Source: a virus
DNA length: 25,728 nucleotides
Virus record (IMG/VR): IMGVR_UViG_3300017752_000135
Span: 1-25,728 of that record
Strand: one strand, 5' to 3'
The notes beneath the pieces were generated by a model. The model searched no databases. It had not been told where the DNA came from and worked only from the letters and a program-made list of their open reading frames with translations. The position numbers were made by a program, and so were the translations under genes. The number at the start of each line of letters is the position of its first letter. Position 1 is the stretch's first letter. Below, piece after piece: positions 1 to 7,107 of the stretch.

Positions 1-833
1 ACTGCATTGCGTGGTTCGTTATCATATATTATTATTGCATTCTCTTTAAGATTAGATATCTTTTTAAAATCACTACCACCAACTGCTATAGAGTTTGGTA
101 GGAATAGACTATCTATTGGCCCTTCTGTGACATAGATAGTTTTTGACTTGTCCACATTATTATTGTTGTAGATGAGTGGAACGTCATCTACGAATCTCAT
201 AGTTAAGTATCTCAGAGGTGAATCATTTATTGCTCTACCACTTATACCAATCAATTCTCCATTCTCTGCGTAGAATGGAAATACTATACGAGAATCATTA
301 CCTAAGACCCTCTCTCTATACTTAGTATGTAAAAAAGAGAGAGATTGTGCCTGTTGTACGAACAACAGTTTCTTAATTATTTCATCGTCTATCTTTCGGT
401 CTTGGAGATACTCTCTTGCCTCTCCTTTTTCCCATGCCGAAACACAGACAGCAGGTAAATTATTCTCGACAGTCGTATTTAGAGGTTTTGATTTTGGAAC
501 AAATTTAAAGTCATTTGCACTAGGCATCTTTCTTTTCTTGACTTTAATTTTTGTACCACCCTTCTCTTGAAGATACTCCTTCAAGTATTCTCTATGGATA
601 TCGGGGAAGTTATCCTTAAGGAAGTGAACAGACGATGTAGATTTACCACAATTGTGGCACTTGTATACAAAGTTTTGTTCCACCACAAAATGATACCCAC
701 GTGCTTTGTGAGGATTCGTTTGAGAATCACCACAGTAGGGACATCTGTGATTAAGAGTTTTTTCGTTCTTCCACTTGCAAACATCCAAACGGGATGCTAC
801 CATACTTAAGTATTTGCGTTCTAACCATATCAT
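1..833 (-). CDS. 61: DNA primase, T4 gp61-like (C-terminus outside window)
   Basis: Primase that makes RNA primers for lagging-strand synthesis; in T4 it works with the gp41 helicase. The frame is open through the left edge (277 codons visible). An N-terminal zinc-binding domain has Cys pairs at residues 31/34 and 59/62 (CPYCGDSQ and CHNCG). A TOPRIM signature follows (VTEGPIDSLF, then AVGG and, near the edge, a YDNE acidic site). The start at 833 (MIWLERKYLS) fits the N-terminus I recall for gp61 homologues; the internal Met at 803 would remove conserved residues. A good sigma70-like promoter at 841-869 leaves only seven bases between its -10 box and the ATG and there is no Shine-Dalgarno, so a near-leaderless mRNA is inferred. 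The helicase and polymerase genes lie about 14-20 kb away. Confidence 0.93.
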   Translation of the reverse strand, partial: MIWLERKYLSMVASRLDVCKWKNEKTLNHRCPYCGDSQTNPHKARGYHFVVEQNFVYKCHNCGKSTSSVHFLKDNFPDIHREYLKEYLQEKGGTKIKVKKRKMPSANDFKFVPKSKPLNTTVENNLPAVCVSAWEKGEAREYLQDRKIDDEIIKKLLFVQQAQSLSFLHTKYRERVLGNDSRIVFPFYAENGELIGISGRAINDSPLRYLTMRFVDDVPLIYNNNNVDKSKTIYVTEGPIDSLFLPNSIAVGGSDFKKISNLKENAIIIYDNEPRNA

Positions 834-840
834 ACTAGCT

Positions 841-869
841 ATTATACTAGAATGATATGATTATCACAA
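841..869 (-). promoter_or_regulatory. sigma70-like promoter for primase
   Basis: Read on the minus strand: TTGTGA (864-869), 17-base spacer, TATAAT (841-846). The -10 box ends seven bases before the primase ATG at 833, so transcription should start at or within about two bases of the start codon. It lies in the intergenic gap after the 70-residue gene. The AGTATAATA core recurs at other operon starts in this window. Confidence 0.75.
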
Positions 870-891
870 GGGGGTTTCGTAAGGAATCTTA

Positions 892-1104
892 CTATTCGTC
901 TTCAGCTGGTTTTACGGCTATGCCTGGAGCTTCACCTGTCTTTAACCAATGGTCAAGTCTTTCGTTATACTCTTCCATAGCAACGTCATATGACGCCTTA
1001 GCTAAATCGTATCCAGTAGTACCTTCCGCTGGCATGTTGCCATCTTCATCAGCCATTGATGGTTTCAGAAGATGGAAATCTTCCGCTTTTCTTTCGTCTG
1101 CCAT
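892..1104 (-). CDS. Small acidic protein, unknown function (70 aa)
   Basis: I do not recognise this family. The protein is short, rich in Asp and Glu, and predicted soluble, with a helical middle (about residues 30-55, YDLAKASYDVAMEEYNERL). It has no Cys and no membrane segment. The start at 1104 is supported by a strong Shine-Dalgarno, AGGAG, seven bases upstream of the ATG. It is the last gene of the 3272-892 unit and is followed by the primase promoter. Size, ribosome site and position support a real gene. Confidence 0.75.
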   Translation of the reverse strand: MADERKAEDFHLLKPSMADEDGNMPAEGTTGYDLAKASYDVAMEEYNERLDHWLKTGEAPGIAVKPAEDE

Positions 1105-1129
1105 TTTTATCTCCTAAAATATATGTCAG

Positions 1130-1927
1130 TTAGTTATTTATGTTATTTATATCTTTTTTCTTCGGAACTCGTACTACTATTCTAGGTGGTTCGGGTTTCC
1201 TGTAAGAAGATATAAGACCTGTAGCGGTCACCAATAACAACAATGCTAGAGGGTCAAACACAAATATCAATGCTATTATAACATATCTCACTGCGTTGTC
1301 GAGATAGTTTTTTGCATTATCTTGTCCGTATATCATTTCTGCAACGTACATGATTGGGCCAACCTTCCCTTCTTGTTGTAACTGGAGTCTCTCAAATGGT
1401 AACTTCTCAGTATTGAGTGTTACTATCTCATCTACAATTTGGTCAATAGAAACAGCGATTTCTTGTCGTTCATCTTTCTGTCTTCTATCTATATAGTTCC
1501 TGTCTTTTGGTTGTGCAGTGTCTATGATATTATCTAGACTTGAAACTCTGCTCTCTAATCTTTGTAATTGATTCTCTTTTGACTCTATTCTTTTGTCTAT
1601 GATAGACATCTCTAGAGAATATGAATCACCTTCTAGTGCGGTTTCAATGTTTGCTTTTGATAGAAATCCGAATATGCCTAACGATGTAATCAACATGAGT
1701 ATAACTACTGCGGAAGCAAGATAATACTTCATGTAGTTAAGTTTGTCCCAAAACATATGAACGTAAGCTGCAGTAACTATTTTACCAAATTCCAGTGCAC
1801 TCATCATAACTATTGTGGACATGTATGCACCCGCAAATATAATCCCCATCCCTATAACAGAGAAATAGGCAGCGATGCCCGCTATCATTAGACTTGTTGC
1901 TAATGCCAAATAGTTCAGAAATTGCAT
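1130..1927 (-). CDS. Multi-span membrane protein with central coiled coil (265 aa)
   Basis: An uncharacterised membrane protein resembling ones I recall from T4-like marine phages. Hydrophobic segments are visible at about residues 5-26, 28-48 and 68-90. A charged, heptad-rich region at about 100-185 starts SLEMSIIDKRIESKENQLQR and would form an extended coiled coil. A last hydrophobic stretch lies at about 213-239. The tail is basic and Pro-rich (PRIVVRVPKKK). The four-span topology would put the coiled coil on one face of the inner membrane. It starts directly after the phosphatase stop codon (ATG at 1927, stop at 1931), so the two are probably translationally coupled. No catalytic motif is seen. 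Superinfection exclusion or a lysis or membrane-remodelling role are guesses only. Confidence 0.85.
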   Translation of the reverse strand: MQFLNYLALATSLMIAGIAAYFSVIGMGIIFAGAYMSTIVMMSALEFGKIVTAAYVHMFWDKLNYMKYYLASAVVILMLITSLGIFGFLSKANIETALEGDSYSLEMSIIDKRIESKENQLQRLESRVSSLDNIIDTAQPKDRNYIDRRQKDERQEIAVSIDQIVDEIVTLNTEKLPFERLQLQQEGKVGPIMYVAEMIYGQDNAKNYLDNAVRYVIIALIFVFDPLALLLLVTATGLISSYRKPEPPRIVVRVPKKKDINNINN

Positions 1928-1930
1928 AAT

Positions 1931-2686
1931 TTATTTTGGTTTTCTAGTCCAAAGTTCGTAGAATCTTTTGTCTCGTTTTCGTTTCATTGTAGTAGGCATT
2001 GATATAGCACTACCTGTTGCGTTCACTGGCGCATCTTCATTTAGTTTTTCCATCCGCATATATCCCATCAAGTCATCAGCAAGTTGTAGACCAGCGGTAT
2101 AATCTGAAGGATAATGTAATCCTGCTTCAACTCTACCCCATCCACATGTATGAGCGGCTTCATGTAATTCTTTTCGGTGGTCGGGATATAAACTTGCGTA
2201 GTAATTAGCAACCACTCTAGATTGTACTGCATGTCCACTTGGATAAGCAGGAGTCTTTGCAGTCGGTGTAACGAATGGTTTAAAGTCCATCTTTAATGCA
2301 TCTGCCAATTGATATGGTCTTGGACGATTAAAAAAGTTTTTAAAGTGTCTTACAACAGGACTGCATTGTCTTTCAATATACTCTATAGTTGCGTCTTCAA
2401 AGTCTAAATTGTTCTCTTCTAAGTATGCTTTGATATAGTACGAACCATCTTCATCGCAATCAACGTACTGTCTTTTGATTTCAGGTGTTGTATTTTTAAG
2501 TAATTGCTGAATTTTTTTGATGTCATCTAGGGTAGCAGTTGAGTTATTTGCTGGTGGTACGGCAACTGATATTTTTTGCCAACCAGTAGACCATAAGTCT
2601 ATGTCTTTATACTTAGGTTTCTTCAACTCCGCTTGGTGTCCATACACCATGTCGTTGACTTTTGTTACTTCCTCAATAAACATCAT
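1931..2686 (-). CDS. PAP2 / class A acid phosphatase family protein
   Basis: Predicted PAP2-superfamily phosphatase (251 aa). The three-part signature is complete: K-x6-RP (K116 to P124, in KNFFNRPRP), PSGH at 149-152, and R-x5-H-x3-D (R185, H191, D195). In the family, the second His attacks the phosphate and the PSGH His is the acid. It lacks the six-helix membrane pattern of lipid phosphate phosphatases and has no clear signal peptide. It therefore looks like a soluble vanadium-haloperoxidase/acid-phosphatase-type enzyme whose substrate cannot be told. The gene overlaps the upstream gene by 14 bases and begins ATGATG, so the exact Met is uncertain. Its purpose in a phage is unknown; phosphate scavenging or dephosphorylation of a lipid or nucleotide is possible. 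Confidence 0.85.
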   Translation of the reverse strand: MMFIEEVTKVNDMVYGHQAELKKPKYKDIDLWSTGWQKISVAVPPANNSTATLDDIKKIQQLLKNTTPEIKRQYVDCDEDGSYYIKAYLEENNLDFEDATIEYIERQCSPVVRHFKNFFNRPRPYQLADALKMDFKPFVTPTAKTPAYPSGHAVQSRVVANYYASLYPDHRKELHEAAHTCGWGRVEAGLHYPSDYTAGLQLADDLMGYMRMEKLNEDAPVNATGSAISMPTTMKRKRDKRFYELWTRKPK

Positions 2687-3272
2687 CAGCGGTTACCAAT
2701 ACTCTGTGTTCTTCTAGAAATCCTATGTAAACAGGAATACCATACACTATACTATGTTCTGCTACAATCTGTATAGGTGTTTTTGGTCGATATCTGCAAT
2801 CATTTTGATAGATGGCAAGTCTAAGATTGTATGTAACTCCCACACGTAATTCTGCTAGATTAATAGTTTCTTGAATAGATTCAGATGTGACCAATTCATT
2901 TTCTTTTAAATGTCTGTAGAACTTTTCACACAACTCATCTGCTTGGTCTTCAGTCAGTCTAGTTTCTTCTTTAAGTAGTGCAAGTGCAATTGCATATGAA
3001 GCGAACTGCGATTTACCAAAAGGAACTCGTTCAATCAACTTCTTTAGATTGAATACGAGTCTATGTAAAGGTGTGTATGATGCTTTTTCGGAAGCAGTGA
3101 CTGGTTTGTTTTCTAGTTTGACAGCAGGATTTTTAGGGTCGGGCTTATGTGTAATCCGTTTACCCTTCTTGTCTATGTATCCAAATTTAAAGGCTTGCGT
3201 CTTCTCAAAAGGTGTTGTTAACATCTTGAGGATACGGAATACTATTAGTGTGTCTATAATTCTAGCGGCCAT
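2673..3272 (-). CDS. Conserved T4-like phage protein, unknown function (199 aa)
   Basis: No known domain recognised. The sequence has a helical N-terminus (ARIIDTLIVFRILKMLTTPF), a basic Pro- and Lys-rich middle (about 30-60), and an Ala-rich helix near residue 95 (FASYAIALALLKEE). The last 60 residues are beta-like (VTYNLRLAIYQND; IVYGIPVYIGF). It resembles uncharacterised proteins I recall from T4-like cyanophages, probably virion or assembly related, but I cannot name the role. A TATAAATA box at 3278-3285 lies five bases from the ATG and there is no Shine-Dalgarno. The gene overlaps the downstream phosphatase gene. Confidence 0.8.
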   Translation of the reverse strand: MAARIIDTLIVFRILKMLTTPFEKTQAFKFGYIDKKGKRITHKPDPKNPAVKLENKPVTASEKASYTPLHRLVFNLKKLIERVPFGKSQFASYAIALALLKEETRLTEDQADELCEKFYRHLKENELVTSESIQETINLAELRVGVTYNLRLAIYQNDCRYRPKTPIQIVAEHSIVYGIPVYIGFLEEHRVLVTADDVY

Positions 3273-3277
3273 ATATC

Positions 3278-3285
3278 TATTTATA
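3278..3285 (-). promoter_or_regulatory. T4-late-like promoter TATAAATA
   Basis: Exact match to the T4 late promoter octamer on the minus strand, five bases before the ATG at 3272. In T4, transcription starts about five to six bases after this box, which here would be the start codon itself. The following bases (GATATATG) are the same as those after the box at 13058-13065. Confidence 0.6.
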
Positions 3286-3652
3286 CCTGTCGGAGAGTCA
3301 TTGCGAGTTTCTCATCGATAGGAACTTCAACTTCAAACCCCTCTTCTACGTATCCTAGATATAACAGCATCGTTTTAATCGATGACCAGTATTCTACATC
3401 CTTGATTTTAAATTTTAACATCCTCATTGATGCATCGTATCCAAAGACATTAAAGATGCAAATAAGGTGATTTAGCATAAGACGTTCTCTCAGTTCATCA
3501 TGTTGATAGTATCTGAAAAGAAGTCGTTTAAGGTATCTAAACCTACGTAAGTCTTCATAGAAGTCATCCATGTCTTCACACTGTGGGTCATCATAGTGTT
3601 TTATGGCGTAGGCGGCAAAGTTCTTTGCTGTTAGTTTGTCAAATAGACTCAT
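3281..3652 (-). CDS. Conserved T4-like phage protein, unknown function (123 aa)
   Basis: Small, mostly helical protein with a conspicuous central block around residues 58-80 (RLMLNHLICIFNVFGYDA, then RMLKFKI). This block matches an uncharacterised family I recall from T4-like marine phages, with a hydrophobic LNHLI...NVFG core. There are no catalytic motifs or membrane segments. The ATG at 3652 has no obvious ribosome site. A perfect hairpin (3673-3693) sits in the 51-base gap between the previous gene and this start. The gene ends nine bases before the next start, so the two are probably co-expressed even though a late-type box lies at the junction. Confidence 0.8.
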   Translation of the reverse strand: MSLFDKLTAKNFAAYAIKHYDDPQCEDMDDFYEDLRRFRYLKRLLFRYYQHDELRERLMLNHLICIFNVFGYDASMRMLKFKIKDVEYWSSIKTMLLYLGYVEEGFEVEVPIDEKLAMTLRQV

Positions 3653-3672
3653 AATGTATTAAATTGTTTTGG

Positions 3673-3693
3673 TTGCACTAATATTTAGTGCAA
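3673..3693 (-). terminator. Perfect 9-bp hairpin between genes (possible terminator or processing site)
   Basis: TTGCACTAA and TTAGTGCAA form a perfect nine-pair stem around a three-base loop. It lies in the gap after the 132-residue gene. Only three pairs are G-C, and no run of T follows on the minus strand, so it is a poor intrinsic terminator. An RNase processing site or mRNA end-protecting hairpin fits as well. Confidence 0.4.
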
Positions 3694-3703
3694 GTGAAGA
3701 GCG

Positions 3704-4102
3704 TTATGCTAAAGAACCGTATACTTTAAATGAACCAGTATCTAATTTTTCAGTTCTAATCTTCATAGTAAAGTTAGTCTTCTCTTCTTCAATTTCATCA
3801 TGTGGGGTATCAACTGTTTTACCAATGATATCACCGTAACGTGAAAATGAGATTTCAAACTCACCACTCTCACTCATGTCTATATCATTGATATTACCAT
3901 CATGTGATAAACCAAGTAGAGATAGTTTTGCTTCCATTTGTGCAACGGCAGCTCTAGGGTTGATAAACTCCATAGATGCGGTATGACCTAGGATAGCATT
4001 AAGTCTTGCCTTAACGTCTGCGTCATCGATGTTATGTTCACCCGCCATGCCTTCGTAGCCTGGGTTAACGTCTTCTGTGAGATATGCTTTAAATGTTTTC
4101 AT
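3704..4102 (-). CDS. Predicted capsid-internal protein with T4-like targeting N-terminus (132 aa)
   Basis: The body of the protein is unrecognised: helical to about residue 65, then beta-rich (GEFEISFSRYGDIIG; TNFTMKIRTEKL; SFKVYGSLA). The N-terminus, MKTFKAYLTE followed by Asp, closely resembles the capsid-targeting peptide of T4 internal proteins (MKTYQEFIAE followed by Ala), which the gp21 protease removes after the Glu. Cleavage after E10 is the matching prediction. I therefore infer a head-internal or scaffold-associated protein. A GATAAATA late-type box lies five bases upstream of the ATG and there is no Shine-Dalgarno. Related N-termini occur in the genes at 9822-10874 and 10879-12165. 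Confidence 0.75.
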   Translation of the reverse strand: MKTFKAYLTEDVNPGYEGMAGEHNIDDADVKARLNAILGHTASMEFINPRAAVAQMEAKLSLLGLSHDGNINDIDMSESGEFEISFSRYGDIIGKTVDTPHDEIEEEKTNFTMKIRTEKLDTGSFKVYGSLA

Positions 4103-4107
4103 AGTTT

Positions 4108-4115
4108 TATTTATC
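4108..4115 (-). promoter_or_regulatory. T4-late-like promoter GATAAATA
   Basis: NATAAATA-type box on the minus strand, five bases before the ATG at 4102, the same spacing as at 3272, 10874 and 13052. It lies in the 26-base gap between two genes. Confidence 0.55.
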
Positions 4116-4128
4116 CTTTTTACGTGTT

Positions 4129-5079
4129 CTACAGACCAAAAGTTCTAACTTCAGAGTCAGTATGGTTAACAATATCGTCTTCTTGGTTTAAGAATATGTT
4201 CTGTTCGCCACTAGTAGGTGACTCACCTTCAGAAAGTCCGTATGTATCCCACCATTGACTCGGCCAATTGAACAATTCAGAGTTTTCACTTCTCTTGACA
4301 CCCCCAATAGTGTGTTTTGCATCCCACTCTTGGGCAGCAAATTCAAGTGCTTTAGACCCCATCCCTTCAAAAATCATACTGTTAACATCGTGTTCCTGTA
4401 ACCATTTGATGGCAGGATACCATGAAAGACCACCTTCAGTTTCGTTGTCGGCATCTTCTATTGCGTCTTTTTCAATACCGCTAACAGTTTCTTTATAATT
4501 CTGTAAAAGTCTATAGTTTTTTGACTTCAATACTTCAGTAAAGTAATCACATACAGGTATTTCACCGTACAATACAATATCAGCTATTGCTAGTTTATCA
4601 GAACAGTGTCCATCTAAACCTCTTGACTCCCATTCTGTTTGGAAATTTCTCATCCAAGAATAGTGTGGTTGACCATCTTTAGTACCTTCATCAGCAGCTG
4701 CAAAGAAATTTGGTATGAATGTATCACGTTGAACATCTACACCATTTTTGGTCACTGTTATTGGGGAACTCTTGTAAGGTTGTTTACAAGGATATATCAA
4801 CATAGCACCAAATATTGGAGCATCTGTAGTAGTACCTGTTGACCTAATTTCCTTTAATACCGTCTCATTGGGGACGTATCGCATTACAAACCATGCGTGG
4901 ACTGGAAAATTTGACTTAATGTAATCAATATCATCAAGAAACAAATCTTTAAACTCTTCGTCTGTTTGAGTTGTATAACCAGTTGTGTGTAAACGTCTAA
5001 CGTAAGATGCTTCAATCAACCTAAGAAGGTCTTCACTAGGTAAGTCTTGTTCTATTGCGGTATGAAAAATCTTTGGCAT
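4129..5079 (-). CDS. Unknown protein, late block (316 aa)
   Basis: Not recognised. It is soluble and acidic, with a mixed alpha/beta pattern. Near the N-terminus a helical stretch (SEDLLRLIEASYVRRL) precedes aromatic, beta-like segments (HAWFVMRYVP; IFGAMLIYP). The middle has a helix ending YFTEVLKSKNYRLLQ, and the C-terminal 90 residues are Trp-rich (WYPAIKWLQEH, QWWDTYGL). The alternation around IFGAMLIYP and KSKNYRLLQ would be compatible with a GNAT-like fold, but no acetyl-CoA loop is clear. The start at 5079 has an AGGGG-type ribosome site about eleven bases away. It sits just downstream of the 288-residue gene, which has a similar size and style. A virion role is plausible from position only. 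Confidence 0.75.
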   Translation of the reverse strand: MPKIFHTAIEQDLPSEDLLRLIEASYVRRLHTTGYTTQTDEEFKDLFLDDIDYIKSNFPVHAWFVMRYVPNETVLKEIRSTGTTTDAPIFGAMLIYPCKQPYKSSPITVTKNGVDVQRDTFIPNFFAAADEGTKDGQPHYSWMRNFQTEWESRGLDGHCSDKLAIADIVLYGEIPVCDYFTEVLKSKNYRLLQNYKETVSGIEKDAIEDADNETEGGLSWYPAIKWLQEHDVNSMIFEGMGSKALEFAAQEWDAKHTIGGVKRSENSELFNWPSQWWDTYGLSEGESPTSGEQNIFLNQEDDIVNHTDSEVRTFGL

Positions 5080-5092
5080 AACAAATTACCCC

Positions 5093-5959
5093 TTAAGCAT
5101 ATGGTGGGTAAATACCACCGACTTTAGTTGTGGTAAACGGCCAAGCGCATGGTTTAATCTCATCGGGAAATCTATTTGCATAAGCTGGCCCGAACTGCGA
5201 ACATCCTAACTGATAAGCGGGTGTAGTGTTGTCTTCTACATAATTGAATACAGGAGTCGCATTCATCACTGTTCCAGCACTTGGATGACCAGCAGGGAAA
5301 CCACCATTGTTTTCCCAATTTATCATCAGGTCTCGTATTGCATTAAAATATTGTTTTTGTTTTAATCCTGTAGCACAATGTAACACATTTTTGTATCCAT
5401 CGGCTTTAATGGCAGTATGAATAGCGATTAAAAATGCATCGGATATGTGCAGTGATGATGCCCAAATAGAAGATGATGTTCCATCAAGCATAGGGTTATA
5501 CATAACTGTATCCATAGCGACACATTCATCTCTCCAATCACCACTACCAACCTCTTGAGCCCATAGGGTGTTTAAATCGGGTATTGAATCAGCTGTCATG
5601 ACGTATGTATCATTTTCACCCTTAATAGAGTGCATCAACTGAAAACCGATAATAGTAGAACCATCAAAAGTTCTCACGATATATGCATCACAACCAAAAG
5701 TTTGCTGAATAACCCCACTTAAGAAGTCAGAAATATATGTTTTGACTTTGAGTTTTGCTTCACTAATATCGTCAGTGTAATGCGGGTTATACTCATCAAT
5801 ATCCCCTTCGTTATTAAAGGGGCTATGTGCTTGGTGGGTAAAAAGTCGTTTTTGATTATCTTCTGACCACAGAATATCAAGTTCTGCATCCGTTAGCATG
5901 ACCTTGTCTACCGTTGTTGTAATGGTAGACAGGTCGCAATTCCCAAACGTATTGCTCAT
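5093..5959 (-). CDS. Unknown protein, late block (288 aa)
   Basis: Not recognised. The N-terminal third is acidic, with an aromatic surface-type composition (NPHYTDDISEAKLKVKTYIS). The middle alternates beta strands and helices (AYIVRTFDGSTIIGFQLMHS; HISDAFLIAIHTAIKADGYK), which could suit a GNAT-like fold. The C-terminus is rich in Pro, aromatic residues and Gly (AYANRFPDEIKP; VGGIYPPYA), common in phage structural proteins. The start at 5959 has AGGA eleven bases upstream. It lies between the SwmB-like structural protein and the 316-residue unknown with short gaps, so these three genes probably form one unit. Confidence 0.75.
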   Translation of the reverse strand: MSNTFGNCDLSTITTTVDKVMLTDAELDILWSEDNQKRLFTHQAHSPFNNEGDIDEYNPHYTDDISEAKLKVKTYISDFLSGVIQQTFGCDAYIVRTFDGSTIIGFQLMHSIKGENDTYVMTADSIPDLNTLWAQEVGSGDWRDECVAMDTVMYNPMLDGTSSSIWASSLHISDAFLIAIHTAIKADGYKNVLHCATGLKQKQYFNAIRDLMINWENNGGFPAGHPSAGTVMNATPVFNYVEDNTTPAYQLGCSQFGPAYANRFPDEIKPCAWPFTTTKVGGIYPPYA

Positions 5960-5978
5960 AATTTAAATTCCTAAACTG

Positions 5979-6533
5979 TTATGCAACTACTGTAATTGTA
6001 CCAGCAGCAGTTCCAATTCCAGCAACATTAGTAATAGTTGATGCAGTGTTAGTACCTGTATCTTTAATTGTTCCACCGTTCAATGCAACTGCGTTTGCAC
6101 CAATTGAAAGTACATCATCAGCATCAGTAGCGGCATTGGCAGCTGCAATTGCTAATGTAAATGTAAGTTCGTTAGTACCTGTTCCACTTGCATATGACAA
6201 TGTGTGGTTAGAATTAACACTGTTAACTACAGTTAATTGTGGTGTTCCAGTTACGTCAACTGCTTCGTTGAATACTACCTTAACAGATAGTGTTCCACCG
6301 TCTGACTTATCAAATGCAGTGATGTTCCAGTCGATATCAGTGATATCAGCGGCACCAAGTGCAGTTGTGAGTGCGGAACTAGACCATGCAACCAATGTCT
6401 CAGTCAATGTTCTTGAACCCACTACTTTTTTAAGTTCCCATCCGTGTGGTTTAGCAGATGTATTTGTTTTGTCGGAGTCAGATAACCAGTTAGGTTTACT
6501 CTCTGTTCCGCTTGTATGTCCCCATAATGGCAT
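5979..6533 (-). CDS. Virion structural protein with SwmB-like beta domain
   Basis: Predicted structural or decoration protein (184 aa). The N-terminus (MPLWGHTSGTESKPNWLSDS) is a motif I recall from structural proteins of marine T4-like phages. From about residue 65, the sequence resembles the SwmB-type repeat of large bacterial surface proteins: a VKVVFNEAVDVTGTPQL core, then YASGTGTNELTF, then LNGGTIKDTG. That implies one Ig-like beta-sandwich. Composition is Thr-, Ala- and Ser-rich with no Cys, unlike the Lys-rich genes after it. GAGAGGA eight bases before the ATG supports the start. It may sit on the capsid or tail exterior and bind glycans; its virion location is inferred. Confidence 0.78.
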   Translation of the reverse strand: MPLWGHTSGTESKPNWLSDSDKTNTSAKPHGWELKKVVGSRTLTETLVAWSSSALTTALGAADITDIDWNITAFDKSDGGTLSVKVVFNEAVDVTGTPQLTVVNSVNSNHTLSYASGTGTNELTFTLAIAAANAATDADDVLSIGANAVALNGGTIKDTGTNTASTITNVAGIGTAAGTITVVA

Positions 6534-6549
6534 ATCTATTTCCTCTCTT

Positions 6550-7107
6550 TTATTTTGTTGCTACCTTTAAGATAGCGTTAAATGCTTTTTTAAACCCTTT
6601 CGAGTCCTTTTGCATCATGTTTAAGTATTTAGACCGTATTGGCGCTTTGATACTCATCAAAGTTTTGTAAACCTTTGAAGCATCTCCTGCCTTTACTTTA
6701 GTCTTATTCATATCATCAGTACGGACATCAGTATCTTTACCTGTGTCATCTATAGATGCAAGTTGAACAAGAACATTTGCGTCTGCGTGTTTCTGTGTTC
6801 CCTGTGCACCATAGTCTAAAGCATTGACTGCCCTCATGATAACTTCGTCTTCGTCTGCTTCCCTATACTTACCACCAGCCATCTTGCTGATTTTGTCTAG
6901 TCGAGCACGTAAATCTTTTTCGTCTTTTGCAGCTGATACTGCACGTGCAATTTTCTTATTACCCGCATCGGACATCATTCCGAAATCGGCAACTTTCTCC
7001 ATTACTTGAGCAGTCTTTTTAGCCGAGTCTTTGATGTATCCAAGTTTTTTAATTCTTTCTTTGAAAGATTTGTACCTTGCATCTAAACCTAAATTCTTAT
7101 CGGTCAT
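6550..7107 (-). CDS. Unknown helical, Lys-rich protein (185 aa)
   Basis: Not recognised. It is soluble, highly charged and predicted mostly helical, with amphipathic stretches (KERIKKLGYIKDSAKKTAQ; KKIARAVSAAKDEKDL) and no Cys. The final 50 residues are basic (SIKAPIRSKYLNMMQKDSKG). Its start overlaps the stop of the 348-residue gene as TAATG, with GGGAG eight bases upstream, implying translational coupling. Style and position fit an internal head, scaffold or DNA-associated virion protein, but no motif proves that. Confidence 0.75.
   Translation of the reverse strand: MTDKNLGLDARYKSFKERIKKLGYIKDSAKKTAQVMEKVADFGMMSDAGNKKIARAVSAAKDEKDLRARLDKISKMAGGKYREADEDEVIMRAVNALDYGAQGTQKHADANVLVQLASIDDTGKDTDVRTDDMNKTKVKAGDASKVYKTLMSIKAPIRSKYLNMMQKDSKGFKKAFNAILKVATK

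Noticed and set aside
567-1117. Plus-strand frames and the 67-residue minus frame over and beside the primase
   Set aside because: The primase and the 70-residue gene on the minus strand fully explain this stretch.
6046-6570. Plus-strand 174-residue open frame
   Set aside because: Antisense shadow of the SwmB-like gene, created by its Thr/Ala/Val-rich codons; no ribosome site and no plausible protein.
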